Shown: piece by piece, positions 1-7,210 of the stretch | Position numbering within the stretch: position 1 is the stretch's first letter | How the letters are laid out: each line of letters begins with the position of its first letter | DNA from: Tabrizicola_A sp044377735 | Lineage (GTDB): Bacteria; Pseudomonadota; Alphaproteobacteria; Rhodobacterales; Rhodobacteraceae | Reading direction: 5' to 3' | Assembly (NCBI GenBank): GCA_044377735.1 | Contig: JBILYK010000016.1 | Span: 1-47,157 of the forward strand | DNA length: 47,157 nucleotides | Translations under genes and position numbers: made by a program | Notes under the pieces: model-generated | What the model was told of the DNA's origin: nothing | The model's input: the letters and a program-made list of their open reading frames with translations, nothing else | Database searches by the model: none

Positions 1-155
1 AGTGTGTAGCCGGCGATGATGCCCGAGGTCTCCAGCCGCTCAAGCCGGGCCTGAATGGTGGAGCGCGCCACCTTCAGCCGCCGCGCCAAGGTGGCCACAG
101 ACATCCGTGCATCGGCCCCAAGGAGCGTCAGAATGTTGCGATCGAGGTCATCCAT
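1..155 (-). CDS. Lrp/AsnC-family transcriptional regulator, N-terminal part (cut by window edge)
   Basis: The reverse strand from the ATG at 155 reads MDDLDRNILTLLGADARMSV and continues with a helix-turn-helix (LARRLKVARSTIQARLERLE, then SGIIAGYT). This is the classic N-terminus of Lrp/AsnC (feast/famine) regulators. Only about 51 residues lie in the window, so the effector-binding RAM domain is not visible. The gene is divergent from the PLP decarboxylase starting at 384, and the roughly 230-base gap is AT-rich with a short dyad at 176-186. Such regulators often control the neighbouring amino-acid or polyamine gene, so control of the decarboxylase is a reasonable inference but not shown. Confidence 0.85.
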   Translation of the reverse strand, partial: MDDLDRNILTLLGADARMSVATLARRLKVARSTIQARLERLETSGIIAGYT

Positions 156-175
156 GCATTTTGCCCACAATTTTA

Positions 176-186
176 GTCATTATGAC
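176..186. promoter_or_regulatory. Short perfect dyad in the lrp/decarboxylase intergenic region
   Basis: GTCAT-T-ATGAC is a perfect inverted repeat with a one-base centre, 21 bases upstream of the regulator start and in the most AT-rich part of the gap (about 160-215). Lrp/AsnC proteins bind AT-rich imperfect dyads in divergent gaps like this one. The assignment as an operator is inference from position and symmetry only. Confidence 0.35.
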
Positions 187-383
187 GATAATTCACGACG
201 AATATATAGTTTTGTTCGGTGAGTTTGTCACCCATACGCGGCATCCTCAGTTGCAGGAAAAGGGCGGCTCATACGCACCTGGCCTGGTTTGGAAAAACCG
301 CGCGGGTGCCGAGGCCGTTCATACCATATCTGGTGTGGCAACGGAGGAGGACACGCATCTTGTTGGCAGAAAGGATCAAGCCG

Positions 384-1529
384 ATGGGACTGTCTAAGAC
401 AATTTGGACCAACCCGACCGAATTCCTGAAACATCAGCAGCCGGAGAACCCGGTGCTGTTTTTCGCACCCAGCGCCGTACAGGCGGTGGCGCGGCGATTC
501 TTGGTCGGCTTTCCGGGACTTGTGACCTATGCGGTCAAGTCCAATCCGGGCGAAGAGATGGTGGAAAATCTGGTCGCGGCGGGGGTCAAGGGCTTTGATT
601 GCGCCTCGCCTTTCGAGATTGATCTGATCCGCCGTCTCGCGCCGGATGCGGCCATTCATTACAACAACCCCGTGCGCTCGCGTGCTGAGATTGTCCATGG
701 CGTGGCGCGGCAGGTCAAGTCGTGGTCGGTCGACAGCCACAGCGAATTGGCCAAGCTGATCGAGATGGTTCCGGCCGAGGATTGCGAGATTTCGGTGCGC
801 TTCAAGCTGCCGGTGGCGGGTGCTGCTTATAACTTTGGGGCGAAGTTCGGCGCGACCGAGGAGGTGGCGGCCGAGCTTTTGAAGATCGTTGGAAAGGCGG
901 GCTTCATCCCGTCGATCACCTTCCATCCTGGTACACAATGCACTGATCCTGCCGCTTGGGCGTCCTATATCCGTGCAGCGGCGGTGATTTCGCAGAAGGC
1001 GGGCGTGCGGATTGCACGGCTGAATGTGGGGGGCGGGTTCCCGAATCATCGTGCGATCGGAGTCTTGCCGCAGTTGGAAGAAACCTTCGCCACAATCGAC
1101 CGCGAGACGACCGCAGCCTTTGGCGCAGATCGCCCTGAGTTGGTTTGCGAGCCGGGCCGCGCGATGTGCGGCGATTGCTACACGCTGGCTGCCCGGGTCA
1201 AGGCGGTGCGCGATGGCAGCCATGTGTTCTTGAACGACGGGCTTTATGGCTCGCTCTTCGAGCTTGGACAGATTGGCATCATCGACCGGATCACGGTGCT
1301 GACCCCGGCGGGCTCGCCGCGCAAGGGGGCGGTGCATGGCCGCATCTGCTTTGGTCCGACCTGCGATTCGGTGGATCGTTTGCCGGGCGATCTGCCCTTC
1401 CCCAAGGATATTGCCGAGGGTGACTTCGTGATCTTTGAAGGGATGGGGGCCTATTCCACCGTGACCAACAGCCGGTTCAACGGCTTTGGTGAGTTGGGTC
1501 TGGTCACGGTTCTGGGCTTGACGCTGTAA
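384..1529 (+). CDS. Type III PLP-dependent decarboxylase (ornithine/lysine decarboxylase type)
   Basis: This is a 381-residue alanine-racemase-fold decarboxylase, expected to turn ornithine (possibly lysine) into putrescine (cadaverine) in the cytoplasm. The PLP lysine is K52 in TYAVKSNP. SVDSHSEL, the glycine loop NVGGGFP and the phosphate-binding EPGR (in CEPGRAMCG) follow. The catalytic cysteine motif is GPTCDSVD, and EGMGAYS is near the C-terminus. All match eukaryote-type bacterial ornithine decarboxylases, whose usual length is about 375-395. The reading frame is open upstream to 219, but the ATG at 384, preceded by AAAGGAT, gives the family length and N-terminus. A strong terminator follows at once, so it is probably monocistronic. 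The substrate preference between ornithine and lysine cannot be decided by eye. Confidence 0.9.
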   Translation: MGLSKTIWTNPTEFLKHQQPENPVLFFAPSAVQAVARRFLVGFPGLVTYAVKSNPGEEMVENLVAAGVKGFDCASPFEIDLIRRLAPDAAIHYNNPVRSRAEIVHGVARQVKSWSVDSHSELAKLIEMVPAEDCEISVRFKLPVAGAAYNFGAKFGATEEVAAELLKIVGKAGFIPSITFHPGTQCTDPAAWASYIRAAAVISQKAGVRIARLNVGGGFPNHRAIGVLPQLEETFATIDRETTAAFGADRPELVCEPGRAMCGDCYTLAARVKAVRDGSHVFLNDGLYGSLFELGQIGIIDRITVLTPAGSPRKGAVHGRICFGPTCDSVDRLPGDLPFPKDIAEGDFVIFEGMGAYSTVTNSRFNGFGELGLVTVLGLTL

Positions 1530-1555
1530 CAGCAGTGGCCGATCATCGCTTTTTC

Positions 1556-1584
1556 AACGGGCGCCCCTTGTGGGCGCCCGTTTT
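1556..1584 (+). terminator. Rho-independent terminator after the decarboxylase
   Basis: An 11-bp GC-rich stem (AACGGGCGCCC at 1556-1566, complement at 1572-1582) with a five-base loop is followed by a short T run. It lies 27 bases after the stop codon of the decarboxylase. Confidence 0.85.
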
Positions 1585-1631
1585 GCGTCGTCTTGTTAAC
1601 CTTGTGATCTTTAGGCTGTCGGTCACGGTTT

Positions 1632-2732
1632 TTGTTGTGTGGAGGGTGTGTCACGTCGCTGATTGAAGGATTTTCGCGGTGGTGGAAGGGGCGGCCTGTA
1701 GCCACCGTGGAACCGGCTGCGCCGCCAGAACCCGGTCGGCAACGTGGCGCGGTCGATCACGTCATCATTCTGGACGGCACGCTGTCCTTGCTGGAGCCGG
1801 GGCATGAGACCAACGCAGGGCTTTTGCTGAAACTGCTGTCGGAAGATACGCGGGACCGACAGCGGCGCGTCTACTATGAGCAAGGCCTGCAATGGGAGGG
1901 GATGCGGCGTGCCTTTGGCTTTTTGCAGGGACGCGGCATCAACCGGCAGATCGCGCGGGCCTATGGCTGGCTTGCCAGCCAGTACCGGCCGGGTGACCGG
2001 ATCTTTCTGTTTGGCTATTCGCGCGGTGCCTTTGCGGTGCGCAGTCTGGCCGGGGTGATTGACCGGGTGGGGCTTGTTCGGCGCGATTTGGCGACGGAGC
2101 GGGCGATCAGGCAGGCCTATCGTCACTACCGCGATGGGCCACTCAGCCCAGCCGCGCAGGCCTTTACGCGCAGCTATTGTCATCTTGAGGCACCAATCCA
2201 GATGGTCGGGGTTTGGGACACGGTCAAGGCGCTGGGTCTGCGGCTGCCCTTGTTATGGATGCTGACCGACAAGCAGCATCGGTTTCACAACCACCATCTT
2301 GGGCCCTCGATCCGCCATGGGTTTCAGGCGCTGGCGCTGAATGAGACGCGAGCGGTGTTTGAGCCCGTGATGTGGGAGTGTCCGCCGGGCTGGGAGGGCA
2401 ATGTGCAGCAGGTCTGGTTTCGTGGTGGGCATTCCGATGTAGGTGGGCAGGTCGGCACCTTTCCGGCTGCCCGGCCTTTGGCGAATCTCCCCTTGGTGTG
2501 GATGCTGGAGCGGGCCGAGGCGGTGGGGCTGCATCTGCCTGCAGGCTGGCGCGGGCGGTTTCCCTGCGATCCAAACGCGCCGATGCTGGGCACCAGGCGG
2601 GGCTGGGCCAAGATTTTCCTGTTGCGCCGCCCGCGCGTGGTGGGGCGCGATGTGTCGGAGGCCATCCACCCCAGCGCAGAGGGCGCCCGCGCCCGGGGTT
2701 GGATGCCTTGGCCCCTGACACGGTTCTTTTGA
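1632..2732 (+). CDS. DUF2235 family alpha/beta hydrolase
   Basis: The protein has about 360 residues. An early HVIILDGTLS strand/loop and ETNAGLLLKLLSE are followed near the middle by the nucleophile elbow FGYSRGAFAVRSLAG (G-x-S-x-G). DNETR-like and HSDVGG segments lie further on. This is the DUF2235 fold, which includes type VI secretion phospholipases of the Tle1 group as well as many housekeeping proteins of unknown role. No secretion genes, VgrG or immunity gene are nearby, so an effector role is not supported. The start is uncertain. The listed TTG at 1632 has no ribosome site, while GGAGGG at 1641-1646 sits seven to eight bases before an in-frame ACG at 1653, from which the protein would begin TSLIEGF. 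Confidence in the family is high; in the function, low. Confidence 0.8.
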   Translation: MLCGGCVTSLIEGFSRWWKGRPVATVEPAAPPEPGRQRGAVDHVIILDGTLSLLEPGHETNAGLLLKLLSEDTRDRQRRVYYEQGLQWEGMRRAFGFLQGRGINRQIARAYGWLASQYRPGDRIFLFGYSRGAFAVRSLAGVIDRVGLVRRDLATERAIRQAYRHYRDGPLSPAAQAFTRSYCHLEAPIQMVGVWDTVKALGLRLPLLWMLTDKQHRFHNHHLGPSIRHGFQALALNETRAVFEPVMWECPPGWEGNVQQVWFRGGHSDVGGQVGTFPAARPLANLPLVWMLERAEAVGLHLPAGWRGRFPCDPNAPMLGTRRGWAKIFLLRRPRVVGRDVSEAIHPSAEGARARGWMPWPLTRFF

Positions 2733-2747
2733 ACGAGGACGCGACGG

Positions 2748-3377
2748 TCAGGCGTCCTGCAACTCGTCCGCCATCTCATGGTTGCGGTCGCGGTGACCGG
2801 CCTCATCTGCGCGTACCGCAATGACTACCTCGCGCAAGCGCGCATGGGCGGCAAGTTTCCAGTAATCGCGGGCAATGGCAGGGGCCGGGACGTTTCCGAC
2901 CCGTCCAGCATCGATCTCGGCCAGATATTGGGTATAGCTGACCACGGCCTCTTCCTCGAGATAGCCCACGATGCGATGGGCGATGCGGGGCGTGAAGAGG
3001 TACAGCCAGAAATAGGCGTTATAAAAGATCGCCTGTCCCAGCATGATGATCGCGCGTTCAAACCGCGAGGGCTGGGCGATTTCGATGAAGGTCATCAGGT
3101 GCATGCGCTCATTTTCCGCCTCGTCCAGAAGCTCGCGGATCCAGCCCTGATCGTCGCGGATGTGGCGCAGGGCCTTGAGGTGCTGCAAAAGCCCCCCCAC
3201 CATGCCCGGCACGGCGGCGACGGTTTCCAAGACCACGGCGCGGTGGCCGTAGCGTTTGGAAAAGAACGCGTCAGCAAAGATCCGCATGAATTTGACTGTG
3301 CGCAGGGCCACGCGGTCACCAAAGGTGGCAGGGGCGTGGTGGCTGTCAAGTTGGGTGGTTTTTAAAGCGTCTTTCAT
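2748..3377 (-). CDS. aox: Alternative oxidase (ubiquinol oxidase, di-iron)
   Basis: This is a 209-residue cyanide-resistant quinol oxidase that passes electrons from ubiquinol to oxygen without proton pumping, bound to the inner face of the membrane. All four di-iron motifs are present in order: LETVAAVPG, NERMH (E-x-x-H), LEEEAV and RADEAGHRD (E-x-x-H). It is short compared with plant enzymes (no transit peptide) but typical for bacterial ones. The start at 3377 has AGGA upstream (reverse strand). It is convergent with the DUF2235 gene, which ends 15 bases away, and stands alone. No regulator of nitric-oxide or oxygen response is adjacent, and no clear operator was seen in the short upstream gap. 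Confidence 0.95.
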   Translation of the reverse strand: MKDALKTTQLDSHHAPATFGDRVALRTVKFMRIFADAFFSKRYGHRAVVLETVAAVPGMVGGLLQHLKALRHIRDDQGWIRELLDEAENERMHLMTFIEIAQPSRFERAIIMLGQAIFYNAYFWLYLFTPRIAHRIVGYLEEEAVVSYTQYLAEIDAGRVGNVPAPAIARDYWKLAAHARLREVVIAVRADEAGHRDRNHEMADELQDA

Positions 3378-3464
3378 GGCTCACATTCCTGTATTTGACA
3401 CATAGGATATGGGAGCGGGGGAGCCAAGCTAAAGGGGATGCGTCGGCTTATCGCAGGGGCGGTA

Positions 3465-4199
3465 TCAGAACACCCAGATCGACAAGATGGTGAAAACTTG
3501 CAGCGCACCGATCAAAATGGGTTGGTGAACCAGATAGATCGCTAAGCTGTGTTGACCGGGCCAGGCAAGCAGGCGGTTTCGTGGGCTGTCGGCGAGGTCA
3601 AGACGCTGCAATAGCTGCAGACGGCTTGCCAAATTTGCGACGGCAAGGCCCAGAAGAAAGGGGCCGACCCAAGGAAAAAGCGGCAGGAAGTCCAATGTTT
3701 CGGCGGGCAGGGTGGCTAAGCCCAGAAAGCGTAGAAGGGGCGCGTTGAAGGCATCCGAAGGCAGGTGATAGCTGGCAGCCATGATCGCGGCGGCGACACT
3801 GGCGATGACAAGGGCGGGCAAGCGCAGGAAGGCCAGCCCGATCAGGCTGCTGGCCGCGATGCAATGCAGGATACCAAAATAGACAAAATAGGCGGGGAAG
3901 GCCGCGTAGGTGCCTGCGCTGACCAGGGCCGCGGCGGCGGCCAACTTGATCCAGCGCCGCCAAAAGGCGGGCCAACGGATGGCTTGGCCATGCGCGAGCC
4001 ACAGCGACACGCCGGCAAGAAACAGGAAGCTGCCTGCGACGAGGCGTGCATGCCAATAAAAGACGGGGTGCAGCGTGGTGCCATAGGGCAGATATCCGAA
4101 CATCTGCAGGTCAAAGACGATGTGAAAACACACCATCCCCAGAAGGGCGGCGCTGCGGGCGATGTCGAGGCCGAGAAGGCGTTCGGTAGGATGGGTCAA
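3465..4199 (-). CDS. DUF1624 / heparan-alpha-glucosaminide N-acetyltransferase-like membrane protein
   Basis: This 244-residue, strongly hydrophobic protein has roughly seven predicted membrane segments. It begins with ERLLGLDIARSAALLGMVCFHIVFDLQMFG, the typical DUF1624 signature (R-x-x-x-x-D-x-x-R followed by a first helix containing H and D). YLVHQPILI near the C-terminus is also characteristic. The family is related to acyltransferase-3 and HGSNAT transmembrane acyltransferases, and the substrate in bacteria is unknown. It lies downstream of gltA in the same direction, but a terminator at 4284-4323 and a repeat at 4209-4262 separate them, so it is probably transcribed separately or by read-through. 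Confidence 0.8.
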   Translation of the reverse strand: MTHPTERLLGLDIARSAALLGMVCFHIVFDLQMFGYLPYGTTLHPVFYWHARLVAGSFLFLAGVSLWLAHGQAIRWPAFWRRWIKLAAAAALVSAGTYAAFPAYFVYFGILHCIAASSLIGLAFLRLPALVIASVAAAIMAASYHLPSDAFNAPLLRFLGLATLPAETLDFLPLFPWVGPFLLGLAVANLASRLQLLQRLDLADSPRNRLLAWPGQHSLAIYLVHQPILIGALQVFTILSIWVF

Positions 4200-4208
4200 G
4201 CGTTGCGA

Positions 4209-4262
4209 CCGGGGGTTTCACACCCCCGGACCCCCGTGGGATATTTGGACCGCATTGAAGGC
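4209..4262. repeat. Intergenic hairpin repeat, copy 1
   Basis: This 54-base unit matches 12637-12690 at 51 of 54 positions by direct comparison. It begins with a 7-bp stem CCGGGGG (4209-4215) / CCCCCGG (4223-4229) around the loop TTTCACA, then continues with a conserved CCGTGGGATATTTGG stretch and CATTGAAGGC. Similar GC-hairpin plus GATATTTGG units are scattered between genes in Rhodobacterales, from general knowledge. Both copies lie just upstream of a reverse-strand gene or between two such genes. Confidence 0.85.
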
Positions 4263-4283
4263 AGGGGCCGTTGGAAAGGCAAG

Positions 4284-4323
4284 GGCAAAAGCAAACGGGC
4301 GGCCTGATCTGGGCCGCCCGTTT
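4284..4323 (-). terminator. Rho-independent terminator of gltA
   Basis: On the reverse strand a perfect 12-bp stem (AAACGGGCGGCC with its complement, 4293-4304 and 4312-4323) around a seven-base loop is followed by TGCTTTTGC. It starts 19 bases after the gltA stop codon. Confidence 0.85.
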
Positions 4324-4342
4324 GGATTTGGTTCCAGATGGC

Positions 4343-5638
4343 TTAGCGGTGGCGCAGGTCGACGTAGTCGCGCTTGGCCGAGCCTATGTAGAGTTGGCGC
4401 GGGCGCCCGATCTTTTGATTCTTTTCGCCGATCATCTCTTTCCACTGCGAGATCCAGCCCACGGTGCGCGAGATGGCGAAGATCGGCGTGAACATCGAGG
4501 TGGGGAAGCCCATTGCCTCGAGGATGATGCCTGAGTAGAAATCGACGTTGGGATAGAGCTTTTTCGAGATGAAATACTCATCCGACAGGGCGATACGTTC
4601 AAGCTCTTTGGCGACTTGCAAAAGCGGATTGTTCTCGACGCCGAGGAGGCCAAGCACCTCATCTGCCGATTCCTTCATCACTTTGGCGCGCGGGTCGAAG
4701 TTCTTGTAGACCCGGTGGCCAAAGCCCATCAGCCGGAAGCCGGAGGTCTTGTCTTTCGCCTTGGCGACATATTCGGGGATGCGGTCAACCGTGCCGATTT
4801 CCTTGAGCATTTCAAGGCAGGCCTGATTGGCACCGCCATGGGCCGGGCCCCAGAGGCAGGCGATGCCGGCAGCAATGCAGGCGAAGGGGTTGGCACCCGA
4901 AGAGCCCGCCAGACGAACGGTGGAGGTGGAGGCGTTCTGTTCGTGGTCGGCGTGGAGCATCATGATGCGGTCCATCGCCTTTTCGAGGACGGGGTTGACC
5001 ACATAGTCCTCGGCGGGAACCGCAAAGCACATGCGCAAGAAGTTGCCTGCATAGCTGAGCGAGTTTTTCGGGTACACGAAGGGTTGGCCGACCGAATACT
5101 TATAGGCCATCGCGGCGATGGTCGGCAGTTTGGCGACCATACGGATTGCCGCGACCTCGCGCTGCCAAGGGTCATTGATGTCAAGGCTGTCGTGATAGAA
5201 GGCCGACATGGCACCCACAACGCCCACCATAGTGGCCATCGGATGGCTGTCACGACGGAAACCACGGAAGAAGTTGTGCATCTGTTCATGCACCATGGTG
5301 TGGCGCGTGATGCGGGCTTCGAAATCGGCCTGTTGGGCGGCGGTGGGCAATTCGCCATACAAAAGCAGGTAGCACAGTTCGAGGTAATAGGATTCTTTTG
5401 CAAGCTGTTCGATCGGATAGCCGCGGTGCAACAGCTCACCCTTGTCGCCGTCGATATAGGTGATCGCGCTTTCGCAGGCGGCGGTCGAGGTGAAGCCGGG
5501 GTCGAAGGTGAAGACATCGGCCTGGGCGTAGAGCTTGCCAATGTCCAGCACATTGGGCCCAAGCGTCGGGGCGTAGACCGGCAAATCATAGGTCTTGCCG
5601 TCAAGGTTGAGCGTTGCGGTCTTGATCTGTTCGGCCAT
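4343..5638 (-). CDS. gltA: Citrate synthase (type I, hexameric)
   Basis: This 431-residue enzyme condenses acetyl-CoA and oxaloacetate into citrate, the entry step of the TCA cycle. The N-terminal beta domain (TLNLDGKTYDLP), HRGYPIEQLA, the active-site histidine region LHADHEQNASTSTVRLAGSSGANPF, GPAHGGANQACLEM, and FGHRVYKNFDPRA with SRTVGWISQWKEM at the end are all typical of Gram-negative GltA. The length is normal for the family (about 427-437). The start at 5638 is followed by MAEQIKTATL. It lies 80 bases downstream of gltX on the same strand and ends before a strong terminator. Confidence 0.98.
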   Translation of the reverse strand: MAEQIKTATLNLDGKTYDLPVYAPTLGPNVLDIGKLYAQADVFTFDPGFTSTAACESAITYIDGDKGELLHRGYPIEQLAKESYYLELCYLLLYGELPTAAQQADFEARITRHTMVHEQMHNFFRGFRRDSHPMATMVGVVGAMSAFYHDSLDINDPWQREVAAIRMVAKLPTIAAMAYKYSVGQPFVYPKNSLSYAGNFLRMCFAVPAEDYVVNPVLEKAMDRIMMLHADHEQNASTSTVRLAGSSGANPFACIAAGIACLWGPAHGGANQACLEMLKEIGTVDRIPEYVAKAKDKTSGFRLMGFGHRVYKNFDPRAKVMKESADEVLGLLGVENNPLLQVAKELERIALSDEYFISKKLYPNVDFYSGIILEAMGFPTSMFTPIFAISRTVGWISQWKEMIGEKNQKIGRPRQLYIGSAKRDYVDLRHR

Positions 5639-5718
5639 CTTCCGTCCCCCATCAATGGCGCGGGGGGCCTTTGGCCCAGACCGCGCGGCGTTCCGTCAGG
5701 CTGTCGGCGTGGGCCTTG

Positions 5719-7134
5719 TCAGGCCGCAGCGTCCGTCAACCGGGCAATCGTTTCATCCCGACCGATGACCAGCATCATGTCGAACACGCTGGGCGTTGCA
5801 GTTCGCCCCGCCAAAGCGGCGCGCAGGGGGGCGGCGAGTTTGCCGAAGCCGATCCCGTTTTCTGCGGCTGCATCGTTAAGGATCGCCTCCAACCCCTCTT
5901 TTGTCCAGCTAGCATTTTGCAGTCGCGGCGTCAATGATTTCAGTATACCACGGGATACCGTATCGAGCGCCTTGGCCGCGACCTCCTCGGCGACGATGGG
6001 GCGGGATGTCATCGCAAACTGTGCTTTTTCAAGCAGTTCAGGGAAGGTCTTTGCGCGGTCTTTGATGCAGTAAAGCCCACGAGAGAGCATGTCGCGCTGG
6101 GTGTCGGTCAGGGCGGGGCGGCCCGCGGCCTGCAGGAACCCGTCCAGTTCATGCAGCAGCGCAGCATCGGGTGTCATGGCCATGTGATGGCCGCAGGTGT
6201 TTTCCAGCTTTTTGAAGTCCAGCCGGGCGGGCGCGCGACCGATTCCCTTGAGATCAAACATCTGCATCGCCTCAGCCGTCGAGAAAATCTCGGCGTCGCC
6301 ATGCGCCCAGCCAAGCCGGGTGAGGTAGTTGCGCATGCCCGCCGCCGGGTAGCCCATCGCCTGATATTCCTCGACCCCGGTGGCGCCATGGCGTTTGGAC
6401 AGCTTCTTGCCATCGGGCCCGTGGATCAGCGGGATATGGGCCCAGACCGGCACCGTCCAGCCCATGGCGGTGTAAACCATTTGCTGGCGCGCGGCGTTGT
6501 TCAGGTGGTCATCCCCCCTAATCACATGGGTCACGCCCATATCGTGATCGTCGACCACCACGGCCAGCATATAGGTCGGCGTGTTGTCCGAGCGCAGAAC
6601 GATCATGTCATCAAGAGTTTCGTTCTTGATGGTTACGATTCCCTGAACCTCGTCATGAATCTCGGTCTCGCCGGTGCGGGGGGCCCTCATGCGGATGGCA
6701 TAGGGTGCGTCAGGGTGGGTGGCCGGGTCAACATCGCGCCAGGGGCTTTGAAAAACGGCATAGCTTGCGCCATTCGCCTCGGCCTTGGCGCGGAAGGCGG
6801 CGATTTCTTCGGGCGTGGAAAAACACTTGTAAGCCGTGCCGCGCACCAGCATTTCATGGGCCACCTCGGCATGGCGGTCCTTGCGCTCGAATTGGCTGAC
6901 CACCTCGCCATCCCAGTCAAGACCGAGCCAAGTCAGCCCCTTGAGAATGGCCACCGTCGCCTCGGGGGTCGACCGCTCGCGGTCGGTGTCTTCGATCCGG
7001 AGCAGGAACTTGCCGCCGCGCCCGCGCGCATAAAGCCAGTTGAACAGCGCCGTCCGTCCACCGCCGATGTGCAGATAGCCGGTGGGCGAGGGGGCAAAGC
7101 GGGTAACGACCTGGGCGGCGGGGGCGGCGGACAT
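5719..7134 (-). CDS. gltX: Glutamyl-tRNA synthetase
   Basis: This 471-residue class I aminoacyl-tRNA synthetase charges tRNA-Glu, and possibly tRNA-Gln if a GatCAB amidotransferase is present. The catalytic motifs are visible: the HIGH-type FAPSPTGYLHIGGGRTALFNW near the start and the KMSKS-type DGKKLSKRHGATGVEEY around residue 240. The anticodon-binding C-terminal half ends with GKLAAPLRAALAGRTATPSVFDMMLVIG. The length is standard. It is divergent from comEC (77-base gap) and leads toward gltA. Many alphaproteobacteria carry a second GltX-type enzyme, and this window does not tell which copy this is. Confidence 0.97.
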   Translation of the reverse strand: MSAAPAAQVVTRFAPSPTGYLHIGGGRTALFNWLYARGRGGKFLLRIEDTDRERSTPEATVAILKGLTWLGLDWDGEVVSQFERKDRHAEVAHEMLVRGTAYKCFSTPEEIAAFRAKAEANGASYAVFQSPWRDVDPATHPDAPYAIRMRAPRTGETEIHDEVQGIVTIKNETLDDMIVLRSDNTPTYMLAVVVDDHDMGVTHVIRGDDHLNNAARQQMVYTAMGWTVPVWAHIPLIHGPDGKKLSKRHGATGVEEYQAMGYPAAGMRNYLTRLGWAHGDAEIFSTAEAMQMFDLKGIGRAPARLDFKKLENTCGHHMAMTPDAALLHELDGFLQAAGRPALTDTQRDMLSRGLYCIKDRAKTFPELLEKAQFAMTSRPIVAEEVAAKALDTVSRGILKSLTPRLQNASWTKEGLEAILNDAAAENGIGFGKLAAPLRAALAGRTATPSVFDMMLVIGRDETIARLTDAAA

Positions 7135-7210
7135 GCGGGATTAACCTTTCGGAAACCATGGGCTGGCTAGGATCGGCAGAGCTTTAGGCAATACGGGGGC
7201 GCAAAACAAG

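Noticed and set aside
1632..2732. Type VI secretion phospholipase effector
   Set aside because: The DUF2235 fold includes Tle1 effectors, but no secretion, VgrG/PAAR or immunity gene is adjacent.
4616..6073. A 485-codon open frame antisense to gltA and gltX
   Set aside because: It crosses two well-conserved genes and their spacer, has no ribosome site, and its sequence has no family features.
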